A DNA stretch of 23,452 nucleotides from positions 1 to 23,452 of the forward strand of contig JAEDGP010000032.1 in assembly GCA_016297405.1 (NCBI GenBank), given 5' to 3'. This DNA comes from Treponema sp. GTDB taxonomy: Bacteria; Spirochaetota; Spirochaetia; Treponematales; Treponemataceae. Position 1 is the first letter of the stretch. Each line of letters starts with the position of its first letter. Both the position numbers and the translations under genes were made by a program. This document shows positions 1-5,791 of the stretch, piece by piece. Under the pieces are notes generated by a model. That model had not been told where the DNA came from and searched no databases. It worked only from the letters and a program-made list of their open reading frames with translations.

Positions 1-60
1 TTGCGGTGGTTGAACTATGCATTGCGGTGGTTGAACTATGCATTGCGGTGGTTGAGGCTA
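1..60. repeat. 21-bp tandem repeat at left edge
   Basis: Two exact 21-bp units (1-21 and 22-42, beginning TTGCGGTGGTTGA) are followed by a third that keeps the first 13 bases and then diverges at about 56. The array begins at the first base, so it probably continues to the left. No spacers separate the units. The GGTGGTTGA core resembles a common class of short extragenic repeats; that link is from memory. The rest of 61-108 holds nothing I can name. Confidence 0.8.
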
Positions 61-108
61 TGGAATCCTCTGCAAGCTTTGTGGCCATCACGTATTGAAC
101 TTTTATAA

Positions 109-137
109 TTGAAAGAAAAATTTTTATGGTGTAATCT
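109..137 (+). promoter_or_regulatory. Putative sigma-70 promoter of the membrane HTH gene
   Basis: TTGAAA (109-114), a 17-bp spacer, then TAATCT (132-137). The predicted start at about 144 leaves a leader of roughly 10 nt that carries the GGAAGAG ribosome-binding site. Called by eye only. Confidence 0.45.
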
Positions 138-154
138 GTTCGTGGAAGAGAGTG

Positions 155-820
155 ATGAACATAAAAAAAATAAAAACAATTTTCAATTCTAATTTTAACA
201 TTTACACGTCAATCATTTCATTTGTAATTGCCGCTTTGTATGTAGCTAGAGGATTCACCGAAGGGTTTCACTTTGGAATAATAATGGTAGCGTGCATGAA
301 CTTGATTTATGTTCCGGTTGTGCTTATCTTCAGGCGGAATGGATTTTCAATTTTTTATTTGATTTATGCTGCAATCCTGATTTTTCTTATTTCATTTGAA
401 GAAACCAAGCTTTTCAATAATTACACGGCCTTATTAATGTTTTGTATCGTGATGATGATTCGTCCTGAATTAGAAGTGTTTGCAGTCATTCTTTACTTTG
501 TTTCTGTGAGTATTGCATTTACGATTGATGGTGAAACTCTGATTCACTTTTTCATTCATATTGTTCGAAGTATCTGGTTTTTTGCCATTGTTTCGTATGT
601 TTTGAATGATCGCTTTGAAAGAAAAAAGCTCGTGCTGTTCGATGATGAAAAAAAGATTCTTGATCAGTTGATAGACGGAAAAAAATACCAGAAGGAAGTT
701 GAAGGTTTTAGTGAAAACACTATATATCGCAAGCTGAAGGCCGCTCGTGAACGTAATGGTAATTTAACAAGAGAGCAGCTGCTGGATATGTATCGTAAAG
801 AAATAGAGAGGCATTTCTGA
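155..820 (+). CDS. Membrane-anchored helix-turn-helix protein
   Basis: A 221-residue protein of no family I can name with certainty. Residues 15-150 hold about six hydrophobic segments (near 17-31, 41-59, 64-82, 88-101, 106-124, 130-150). A cytoplasmic tail from about 160 follows, with an acidic start (DDEKKILD), a GK turn, and SENTIYRKLK, which resembles the recognition helix of LuxR/sigma-4 type DNA-binding domains. I infer a one-component sensor that binds DNA from the membrane. The ATG at 155 is preferred over the GTG at 152 because GGAAGAGAG lies just upstream. The gene stands alone, with desulfoferrodoxin 110 bp downstream under its own likely promoter. The signal and target cannot be read from sequence. 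Confidence 0.7.
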   Translation: MNIKKIKTIFNSNFNIYTSIISFVIAALYVARGFTEGFHFGIIMVACMNLIYVPVVLIFRRNGFSIFYLIYAAILIFLISFEETKLFNNYTALLMFCIVMMIRPELEVFAVILYFVSVSIAFTIDGETLIHFFIHIVRSIWFFAIVSYVLNDRFERKKLVLFDDEKKILDQLIDGKKYQKEVEGFSENTIYRKLKAARERNGNLTREQLLDMYRKEIERHF

Positions 821-869
821 GTTTTTTTTGATGGTGATTTTTTGGTGACCGTTTGCGAATCAATTCTTT

Positions 870-897
870 TTGAATTTCTTGATTGTTGTTGTATGTT
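870..897 (+). promoter_or_regulatory. Putative promoter of desulfoferrodoxin
   Basis: TTGAAT (870-875), a 16-bp spacer, TATGTT (892-897). The predicted start near 904 falls inside the dyad at 901-920. The -10 is a weak match. Confidence 0.4.
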
Positions 898-900
898 GAA

Positions 901-920
901 CTTGTACGTTTTTGTACAAG
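901..920. promoter_or_regulatory. Inverted repeat at the desulfoferrodoxin transcription start
   Basis: Perfect 7-bp arms CTTGTAC (901-907) and GTACAAG (914-920) around a 6-bp T-rich spacer. It ends one base before the AGAGG ribosome-binding site. The position fits a repressor operator or a 5' mRNA hairpin. No T-tract follows, so it is not a terminator. It does not match the PerR or Fur box consensus that I know. Confidence 0.5.
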
Positions 921-930
921 AGAGGTGTAT

Positions 931-1332
931 ATGCAGTTAAAATTTTATTATTGTCCGTATTGCGGAAAAATCATTGCGTTGGTAAAAGATTCAGGCATTC
1001 CTACGGTTTGTTGTGGTAAGACTATGATGGAACTTATTCCTGGCACGTCAGATGGGGCGATGGAAAAACATGTGCCTGTTATAAAAGTGACTGGGAATGT
1101 TGTTTCTGTTACGGTTGGTGCAAAAATACATCCTGCAGAAGCCGAGCATTACATTGAATGGATTTTACTTCAAACAAATAAAGGCATTCAGCAGAAATGG
1201 CTTAGTCCAGGAAATGCGCCCAATGTTGATTTTGCAATCATGACTGGTGAAAGAGTTGAAGCAGCCTATGAATTCTGTAATCTCCACAAACTATGGAAAG
1301 CGGATTACGCTGCTTCAAAATCCGCGTCATAA
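931..1332 (+). CDS. dfx: Desulfoferrodoxin (superoxide reductase, 2Fe class)
   Basis: Reduces superoxide to hydrogen peroxide without making oxygen, the usual defence of anaerobes; cytoplasmic. At 133 residues it has full family length. The N-terminal desulforedoxin domain keeps all four cysteines of iron centre I (C8, C11, C27, C28). The catalytic centre II ligands are all present: H47 in the EKHVP motif, H67, H73, and C116/H119 in CNLH; the flanking E45 and K46 also match. It is therefore the two-iron form, not the neelaredoxin form that lacks centre I. The reading frame is open upstream to 883, but the ATG at 931 has AGAGG at the right spacing and starts where the family starts. The electron donor (rubredoxin) is not in the window. 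Confidence 0.95.
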   Translation: MQLKFYYCPYCGKIIALVKDSGIPTVCCGKTMMELIPGTSDGAMEKHVPVIKVTGNVVSVTVGAKIHPAEAEHYIEWILLQTNKGIQQKWLSPGNAPNVDFAIMTGERVEAAYEFCNLHKLWKADYAASKSAS

Positions 1333-1368
1333 CTTTTAGATTTGTTCCCTCCCGGTCGTCTCGTAAGC

Positions 1369-1399
1369 AAAAAAAACAGACACTTGTAAAAAGTGTCTG
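1369..1399 (-). terminator. Rho-independent terminator of tRNA-Arg
   Basis: A perfect 9-bp stem (1377-1385 with 1391-1399, loop of 5) is followed on the minus strand by eight T (1369-1376). It lies 9 bp past the tRNA 3' end. Confidence 0.85.
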
Positions 1400-1407
1400 C
1401 TAAAAAG

Positions 1408-1481
1408 TGACCCAGATGTGAGTCGAACACACTACCTGTCGCTTAGGAGGCGACCGCTCTATCCAAGTGAGCTACAGGGTC
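1408..1481 (-). tRNA. tRNA-Arg (anticodon CCT)
   Basis: Reads AGG codons. On the minus strand the full cloverleaf folds: a 7-bp acceptor with one U-U mismatch at pair 6-67, GCTC/GAGC D-stem, a perfect 5-bp anticodon stem GTCGC/GCGAC with 7-nt loop CTCCTAA, a 5-nt variable loop, and T-arm GTGTG/CACAT with loop TTCGACT. Discriminator A; CCA is not encoded. A terminator follows at once. Upstream on the same strand is a broken second copy (1511-1653), and the best promoter lies beyond that copy. Confidence 0.93.
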
Positions 1482-1510
1482 AAACAAAATAAAGTAGTGG
1501 TCTTCGACGT

Positions 1511-1653
1511 AGTCGAACACACTACCTGTGGTTAGGTGAGCACAAAAAAAAGCGAGCCGTGCGGAGCTTTTTTATTGTGCGCCTAAATAGAAAAAAAACA
1601 CGGAGTGTTTTTTTCAAGCCCCGACCGCTCTATCCAAGTGAGCTACAGGGTCA
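1511..1653 (-). pseudogene. Broken duplicate of tRNA-Arg(CCT)
   Basis: Two blocks are identical to the intact tRNA: 1622-1653 matches 1451-1482 (32 nt: acceptor 5' strand, D-arm, most of the anticodon-stem 5' strand), and 1511-1529 matches 1421-1439 (19 nt: variable loop and T-arm 5' part). The 11 nt of anticodon loop and stem between them are replaced by 92 nt (1530-1621). The 3' acceptor strand is missing; a short inverted repeat TTCGAC-GTA-GTCGAA (1503-1517) overlaps the place where it should begin. No functional tRNA can form from this copy. It arose by tandem duplication followed by replacement or insertion. Confidence 0.8.
1530..1621. repeat. 92-nt hairpin insert inside the tRNA duplicate
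   Basis: Contains two hairpins. The first pairs GCACAA..AAAAGC (about 1540-1553) with GCTTTTTT..TTGTGC (about 1566-1580) around a GC-rich loop. The second is A7CAC-GGA-GTGT7, 1593-1615. Both have A-tracts on one side and T-tracts on the other, so each looks like a terminator on both strands. No ORF and no known mobile-element ends. Confidence 0.6.
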
Positions 1654-1663
1654 ATACACTTAG

Positions 1664-1692
1664 ATTTTATAAAAAATCTCTGGTTCTCGCAA
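1664..1692 (-). promoter_or_regulatory. Promoter of the tRNA-Arg locus
   Basis: On the minus strand, TTGCGA (1687-1692), a 17-bp spacer, TAAAAT (1664-1669). The predicted start at about 1656 is 4 nt before the 5' end of the broken tRNA copy, so it was probably the promoter of the original tRNA. Confidence 0.6.
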
Positions 1693-1720
1693 GCGGTTTT
1701 GATGTAAGACGTTGCATTCA

Positions 1721-2560
1721 TTAAAAATCGTAGTATACGCCACGCTTTGCAAGGGAAAAAAATCCGTCTTTTGAAACATCAAAGTCTTCTTTGCCGTCAT
1801 TGTAATGACAAAGAATCATTTTTGCCTTAATTGAAGGATCAAGAGTTTTGAGTTCATCATAACTTGCATGAACGGCATTGGTTCCAAACTGGCAGTCATG
1901 AAAAATATATTCGATGTCAAAAGACGAACAAAGCCATTCAAGAAGTTCGGGATCATAAACAGAATCGCTTGTGAAAATGATTCTGCTGTCAATTAAAGCG
2001 CCCACTGAATAAAACGCGCTCTTCCATGAATCTTTCTTTGTAAAAATGTGTTTTGTTCTAAAAAGTTTTAGATTTATGGAGCCTATGTTCGTTTCGAAGA
2101 ACGGGCGTGGCGCGCCTTTTATTTTTTTAGGCTTTATCTGGGTGAAATAATCATCAAAAGTGACTTTTGGATTCATACCAGGCTCGCATCTTCGACCGCA
2201 AGCACCTTTAAGTGAGTTGTTCCAAAGAGATTTTTTAAAGCAATCCTCAATGATGATATTAGGCTTTTGGTGTTTCATGTACATTCCAGAAAGAGCAATC
2301 TCTTCCAGACCACCAATGTGATCTCCATGAGCGTGAGTAATCAACAGATTTTGAACGTCAGAGATTGAAGAATTGAATAAAGCGAATGAAAACGGACACA
2401 ATAGACCGCAGTCAATCAGTATGTGGTCATTGCCTTTTATTACAAGTACATTGTTCTGAAAATTCTTTTTTGAAAATGCCCCTCCGGTTCCCAAAAAAAA
2501 CAGGCTTGTTTGTCCACCTGTTGACATCTCAATTTTTTCATTAAACTCACGAATTTCCAT
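1721..2560 (-). CDS. Metallo-beta-lactamase-fold hydrolase (RNase Z-like)
   Basis: A 279-residue zinc-dependent hydrolase of the MBL fold, cytoplasmic. It opens with FFLGTGGAF (21-29), as in RNase Z and related phosphodiesterases, followed by the metal motif HAHGDH (76-81). Later candidate ligands are the aspartate in FTSDSVY and the histidine in ILCHYND near the C-terminus. The frame is open to 2641, but the ATG at 2560 is preferred because a promoter (2568-2596) ends 7 nt before it and the family core begins soon after. The middle segment with a CGRRCEPG loop is unlike classical RNase Z, so the substrate (tRNA 3' end, cyclic nucleotide or other phosphodiester) is open. It is divergent from the lipoprotein at 2663. 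Confidence 0.8.
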   Translation of the reverse strand: MEIREFNEKIEMSTGGQTSLFFLGTGGAFSKKNFQNNVLVIKGNDHILIDCGLLCPFSFALFNSSISDVQNLLITHAHGDHIGGLEEIALSGMYMKHQKPNIIIEDCFKKSLWNNSLKGACGRRCEPGMNPKVTFDDYFTQIKPKKIKGAPRPFFETNIGSINLKLFRTKHIFTKKDSWKSAFYSVGALIDSRIIFTSDSVYDPELLEWLCSSFDIEYIFHDCQFGTNAVHASYDELKTLDPSIKAKMILCHYNDGKEDFDVSKDGFFSLAKRGVYYDF

Positions 2561-2567
2561 TGACGAG

Positions 2568-2596
2568 AGTATATCACCTTCGAAGATTTTTGTCAT
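2568..2596 (-). promoter_or_regulatory. Promoter of the MBL gene, start at the ATG
   Basis: On the minus strand, ATGACA (2591-2596), a 17-bp spacer, TATACT (2568-2573), then 7 nt to the ATG at 2560. The expected transcription start is the start codon itself, and no proper ribosome-binding site is present. Confidence 0.5.
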
Positions 2597-2621
2597 AGGG
2601 GTGGGAATCCTATGATATAAT
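2593..2621. promoter_or_regulatory. Dyad between divergent promoters, with -10 box
   Basis: Arms TCATAGG (2593-2599) and CCTATGA (2609-2615) around 9 bp. The left arm overlaps the -35 of the minus-strand hydrolase. The right arm abuts TATAAT (2616-2621), the likely -10 of the plus-strand lipoprotein. The placement fits an operator for one or both genes. No good -35 is seen for the lipoprotein, which might indicate activator dependence. Confidence 0.5.
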
Positions 2622-2662
2622 ATGGGAGTTCTTGTAACCATAATTTTAAGAGAGGTTTTTTC

Positions 2663-3313
2663 ATGAAAAAATTTTTGGCATTGCTAGCTGTTGCTGCATC
2701 TTTTCTGTTTACATCTTGTGTTGAGATAGTACAGATGGTGTATATGGAAAATGGAAAAATGAAGACCGGTGTGCGTCTTGTGGTAAATCAATCTTTGATG
2801 CAAATGTGTGGCATGGATGAAAATCCTTTTGATTTTTTGGATTCCACCCTTGTTGAAAAAATGGAACAAAAAGGCGTTGCTGTAGAAATGATCAATAATG
2901 ATTCAGATATTGGATTTGGATTAGCGTTTGATGTAGATGCAGATATTGATGATTTTGATACGAATGGTACATTAAAATTGGATGATTTTATCCCTAAAAT
3001 CAAATCAAATATCACAGGTGGCGTTCTTGAAATGTCTATGGGATTAATGGGTACTTTTTGTGAATCTGCTAAAAAAGAGTCCTCCGACAGTGAATCTCAA
3101 ATGTATGCAAAAATGATGTATGATTCGATGAAATACAAAATGTATGTGGGAAAATCAGTGTGCAAAAATATTGGCAATGCTTATCTTGTGGATGGAAAGG
3201 GCAAAAAATATCCTTCAGATGTCTATAGTGTGGGCGATTCATATTGTATTGAATCTTCATTTTCAAAATTTATGGACAATGATATCAAAAAGCTTGTGAT
3301 CACATATTATTGA
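2663..3313 (+). CDS. Hypothetical lipoprotein
   Basis: A 216-residue protein with a lipoprotein signal peptide: MKK, a hydrophobic core, then FTSC with the lipidated cysteine at 19. The mature part is rich in Asp, Met and Ser, with an acidic stretch of alternating DVDADIDDFD-like residues near 91-105. I recognise no domain. A methionine-rich, secreted, probably membrane-tethered protein of unknown function. AGAGG precedes the ATG. The last 14 bases overlap the 3' end of the convergent kinase-phosphatase gene, so the two transcripts must run into each other; no terminator lies between them. Confidence 0.75.
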   Translation: MKKFLALLAVAASFLFTSCVEIVQMVYMENGKMKTGVRLVVNQSLMQMCGMDENPFDFLDSTLVEKMEQKGVAVEMINNDSDIGFGLAFDVDADIDDFDTNGTLKLDDFIPKIKSNITGGVLEMSMGLMGTFCESAKKESSDSESQMYAKMMYDSMKYKMYVGKSVCKNIGNAYLVDGKGKKYPSDVYSVGDSYCIESSFSKFMDNDIKKLVITYY

Positions 3314-5186
3314 TTTGTTCGCTGTTAAAATTTGCGCCAGTTGAAAAAGGTTTGAGCAATTCTGGAAGAGTGTACACATCTTCTACGCCGTTCACAAGGA
3401 TGCCGCTCATTCCCATTTCAAGCGGCAATCGAATATCCATGTCATAGCGGTCACCAACAGAAACTGTCTGGCTGGCAGAAACCCCAAGAATTTCCAGCGC
3501 TTTCATGAAAGGTTCTTTTGCAGGCTTTGATTTATGACATGTATCCAGTCCAATAATTTCTGGAATCAGCTGATCGATACCAATAGCCTGAAGCGTTTTG
3601 CGCGCAGGTAGAACAGGATTGTTTGTAACGCATATAAGGCGGAAAAACTTTGCCAGCTCCCTGATGGTCAAAATCATTTTTTCGTCCTTTTGTAAAAAAC
3701 TTCCAGGTTCCAGCAGATCCTGGCGCATCTTTATGGAATCTTCGATAGATACGCCGAAGTTTATGAATGTATTTCCCAAACTTATTTTTTTTCCGCCATT
3801 TTCTGCGCTCCATTTTCTGCGGTATTCAGAAATTTTCATGCGCGCCTGACTTTCGCTTATACCCTGTTTTTTTGCCCAAAAACGAATCTGGGCATCCACC
3901 TGTTCAAAGGCATATTCTGCGCTTGTGTATAAAGTTGAATCAATGTCAAAAATAATGGCCTTGATGCTGCTGCCTTTTTCCAGATTGTAAATTGCCGGCT
4001 TTGAAGGCAAAGGTTTTGAATATTCCACACAGGTGGAAGAATGCACCATTTTGTCCGCAGCTTCGCTGATCGAGGCGTAATTTCCAAGTCCAACGTTTGC
4101 CAGAATCGCATCGCCAATAAGTTCTGCATCGGCACAGTTTTGAATCATTAGGGTAGTCTGTGATTTTTGTGCTTTTAGCTTTAACCACTGGGTGTTTTTT
4201 GCCTGACCGCCAGTTATAGAAAGGCGCTGGGGAAAGCTCAGATTGTTTTCTCTGGCAATCTTTTTTAGATATTGGATTCCGTGATTGAAATTTGTAAGGA
4301 TACCGTTCAGTATGTACCAGCCCTGACTGTTTTTATCTTCCATGGAAGCCCTGATAAGCTCTTCGTAATCAATTTTTCTGCCAGTAGAATTTTCATATTC
4401 TTTTTTATAGGAAGAAAAAAGGCTTCCGCTTTCAGGAATCAAAACGCTCAGGTTCCAGAGCCCTGGAATCACACTTGGTAAAGTCCTTATCATGGAATCA
4501 AAAACCGGATTTGATACGCACAAATTTAAACCTTCGCTGGATCCGGCTCTGTCGCAGACTGTGCCGCTTTTTAGCGTGTTTGTTCCAATTAAAGCCACCA
4601 CAAAATCAGGTGCGCCATAAAAAACTGGAATGTTGTTTGCATCGTACCCGGCCAACGTGCCAGGGGCCGTAAATGGGGGAAGCTTGTCTGCATCAATGCT
4701 AAACGCTGATGCATTTTCTTCGTTCCAGTAAGCGGCCTGAAACCTGCTTTCTGGAAGCACGGTTTTTGCATTTCCAGTTAGTTTCCAGATAAGAAATTCC
4801 GGGCCGGAAAAAATCCATTTTGAATTATTGTATTCTTCATTAAAAAAATATTTGAACGCCGCAATTTGAGGCAGAAAAAGGGATTTTGTTTGTGGAAATG
4901 TTTGTCCCTGGATTTTTTTTAGCTGCTCACATTTTCCGTCATTCCAAAGAATTGTTCTGCCGCTTTCGCTTGCGATGGTAGGTCCGTTTCCGGAAACGCA
5001 GATTGCATCATAGGAAAGGGAAAGCCGTTTCTTTGCTGATTCAAAAGCAGTAAGCCATTCATTTGCAGCAAAATCTCCGCCGGTAAGTTCAATTTTTGTA
5101 TATGCGGTCAGTTTTCCAGTCGGATCCACAATGCCTGCTTTAAGCGAAGTTGTCCCAATATCAATGCAAAGAATGTGCTCGTTCAT
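3300..5186 (-). CDS. FGGY carbohydrate kinase fused to HAD phosphatase
   Basis: A 628-residue fusion. Residues 1-390 form an FGGY sugar kinase: DIGTT phosphate loop (9-13), APDF with the presumed catalytic base D194, DRAGSSEG (212-219), and ITGGQAKN (324-331) of the C-terminal ATP-binding lobe. This is short for the family (usually near 500). Residues 408-612 form a HAD hydrolase: FDIDST with D414/D416, TNN at 521-523, lysines in HKSKPAKEP (551-559), and GDRYDMD (578-584). All four HAD motifs are intact, with a helical cap between motifs I and II. DIDSTLY resembles the nucleotidase/YjjG-like group. The sugar substrate is unknown; whether the HAD half removes the kinase product or cleans up a side product is inference. 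No ribosome-binding site; a promoter ends 6 nt before the ATG. Confidence 0.88.
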   Translation of the reverse strand: MNEHILCIDIGTTSLKAGIVDPTGKLTAYTKIELTGGDFAANEWLTAFESAKKRLSLSYDAICVSGNGPTIASESGRTILWNDGKCEQLKKIQGQTFPQTKSLFLPQIAAFKYFFNEEYNNSKWIFSGPEFLIWKLTGNAKTVLPESRFQAAYWNEENASAFSIDADKLPPFTAPGTLAGYDANNIPVFYGAPDFVVALIGTNTLKSGTVCDRAGSSEGLNLCVSNPVFDSMIRTLPSVIPGLWNLSVLIPESGSLFSSYKKEYENSTGRKIDYEELIRASMEDKNSQGWYILNGILTNFNHGIQYLKKIARENNLSFPQRLSITGGQAKNTQWLKLKAQKSQTTLMIQNCADAELIGDAILANVGLGNYASISEAADKMVHSSTCVEYSKPLPSKPAIYNLEKGSSIKAIIFDIDSTLYTSAEYAFEQVDAQIRFWAKKQGISESQARMKISEYRRKWSAENGGKKISLGNTFINFGVSIEDSIKMRQDLLEPGSFLQKDEKMILTIRELAKFFRLICVTNNPVLPARKTLQAIGIDQLIPEIIGLDTCHKSKPAKEPFMKALEILGVSASQTVSVGDRYDMDIRLPLEMGMSGILVNGVEDVYTLPELLKPFSTGANFNSEQINNM

Positions 5187-5192
5187 GGCATT

Positions 5193-5221
5193 ATTTTACA
5201 GATAAAGGGCGCAAGTGTCGA
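5193..5221 (-). promoter_or_regulatory. Promoter of the kinase-phosphatase gene, start at the ATG
   Basis: On the minus strand, TCGACA (5216-5221), a 17-bp spacer, TAAAAT (5193-5198), then 6 nt to the ATG at 5186. This predicts an mRNA that begins at the start codon. Confidence 0.5.
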
Positions 5222-5262
5222 GTTTTGCTTTTTTGTTTTTTTGTGGCCAGTTTTTTTTGCAA

Positions 5263-5363
5263 GACGCCTTCCGGGTTCCGCTACGCTCAGCCTCCTCGCT
5301 CATTCCCTTTGCTCATTCGCTGTGGTGGCCGCCAAAGGCGCCCTTCACGCTTGGGCCGGTGCC
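5263..5363. repeat. GC-rich extragenic repeat (form A)
   Basis: Most of the 310-bp gap between 5187 and 5496 is this block, which is clearly richer in GC than its surroundings. Read on the minus strand it contains GAGCGTAGCGGAACC (5274-5288), close to the core found at 13203, 13454 and 15715. Short GCTCATTC direct repeats lie near 5298-5320. No ORF here looks coding. After it come a TATAAT-like site near 5390 and A+T-rich leader. Confidence 0.55.
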
Positions 5364-5496
5364 TTTTCAGATTTACAGTGCAGCGGCTATAATTTAAGCC
5401 TTGTGGGATTTTCTGGCAAAATGAAAATGTATGACAGTAAAATCAATGTGTATTTTTTAGGAAAAGTGTAGTATCATAATGTTGATTGGAGTTTGT

Positions 5497-5685
5497 ATGG
5501 CGAATAAAGACATTAAGATTCATGACGAAAATGACAAGACTATTTATGAATGCAAGCTTGAAACGGAGCGTCCTGAAGAATTTTCGGTAGGCAAGTTTTT
5601 AAGGCGGCTTTTTGTTGTTGCCCTTGTAGTTGCCTGTGCTGTAGCAATCGGCTATCTTCTTGCAGTTCGCAGAGTTTTGTGGTAG
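5497..5685 (+). CDS. Small single-pass membrane protein
   Basis: A 62-residue protein, not a family I recognise. The N-terminal 35 residues are charged and hydrophilic (KDIKIHDENDKTIYECKLE), then a basic KFLRRL junction leads into one hydrophobic helix (about 37-56) and a short RRVLW tail. The positive charge on both sides makes topology uncertain. The ATG at 5497 is chosen over 5479 because GGAG lies 6 nt upstream of it. It stands alone, convergent with prs, and a shared hairpin terminator lies between them. Confidence 0.7.
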   Translation: MANKDIKIHDENDKTIYECKLETERPEEFSVGKFLRRLFVVALVVACAVAIGYLLAVRRVLW

Positions 5686-5704
5686 AAAGCCGCATTTGTT
5701 AAAC

Positions 5705-5747
5705 AAAAAAGGGACTGACCATAAAAATGGTTGCAGCCCCTTTTTTT
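5705..5747. terminator. Bidirectional terminator
   Basis: An A6 tract and AGGGACTG-ACCAT pair imperfectly with ATGGTTGCAGCCCCT and a T7 tract, loop AAAA. It serves both the small membrane protein (plus) and prs (minus). Confidence 0.75.
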
Positions 5748-5791
5748 ATGCTTTTGTTAAAAAGCTTGCGGTTTTTAAGGCCGGCTCATTG

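Noticed and set aside
1..60. CRISPR array
   Set aside because: The units are directly adjacent 21-mers without spacers, and no cas gene is in the window.
1530..1621. Group I or archaeal-type intron in the tRNA anticodon loop
   Set aside because: The insert is only 92 nt, lacks a group I core, removes 11 nt of the tRNA, and the 3' acceptor strand is missing, so splicing could not restore a tRNA.
5175..5471. Plus-strand open frames of 60-98 codons before the small membrane protein
   Set aside because: They cross the GC-rich repeat in several frames, lack ribosome-binding sites and have no protein-like composition.
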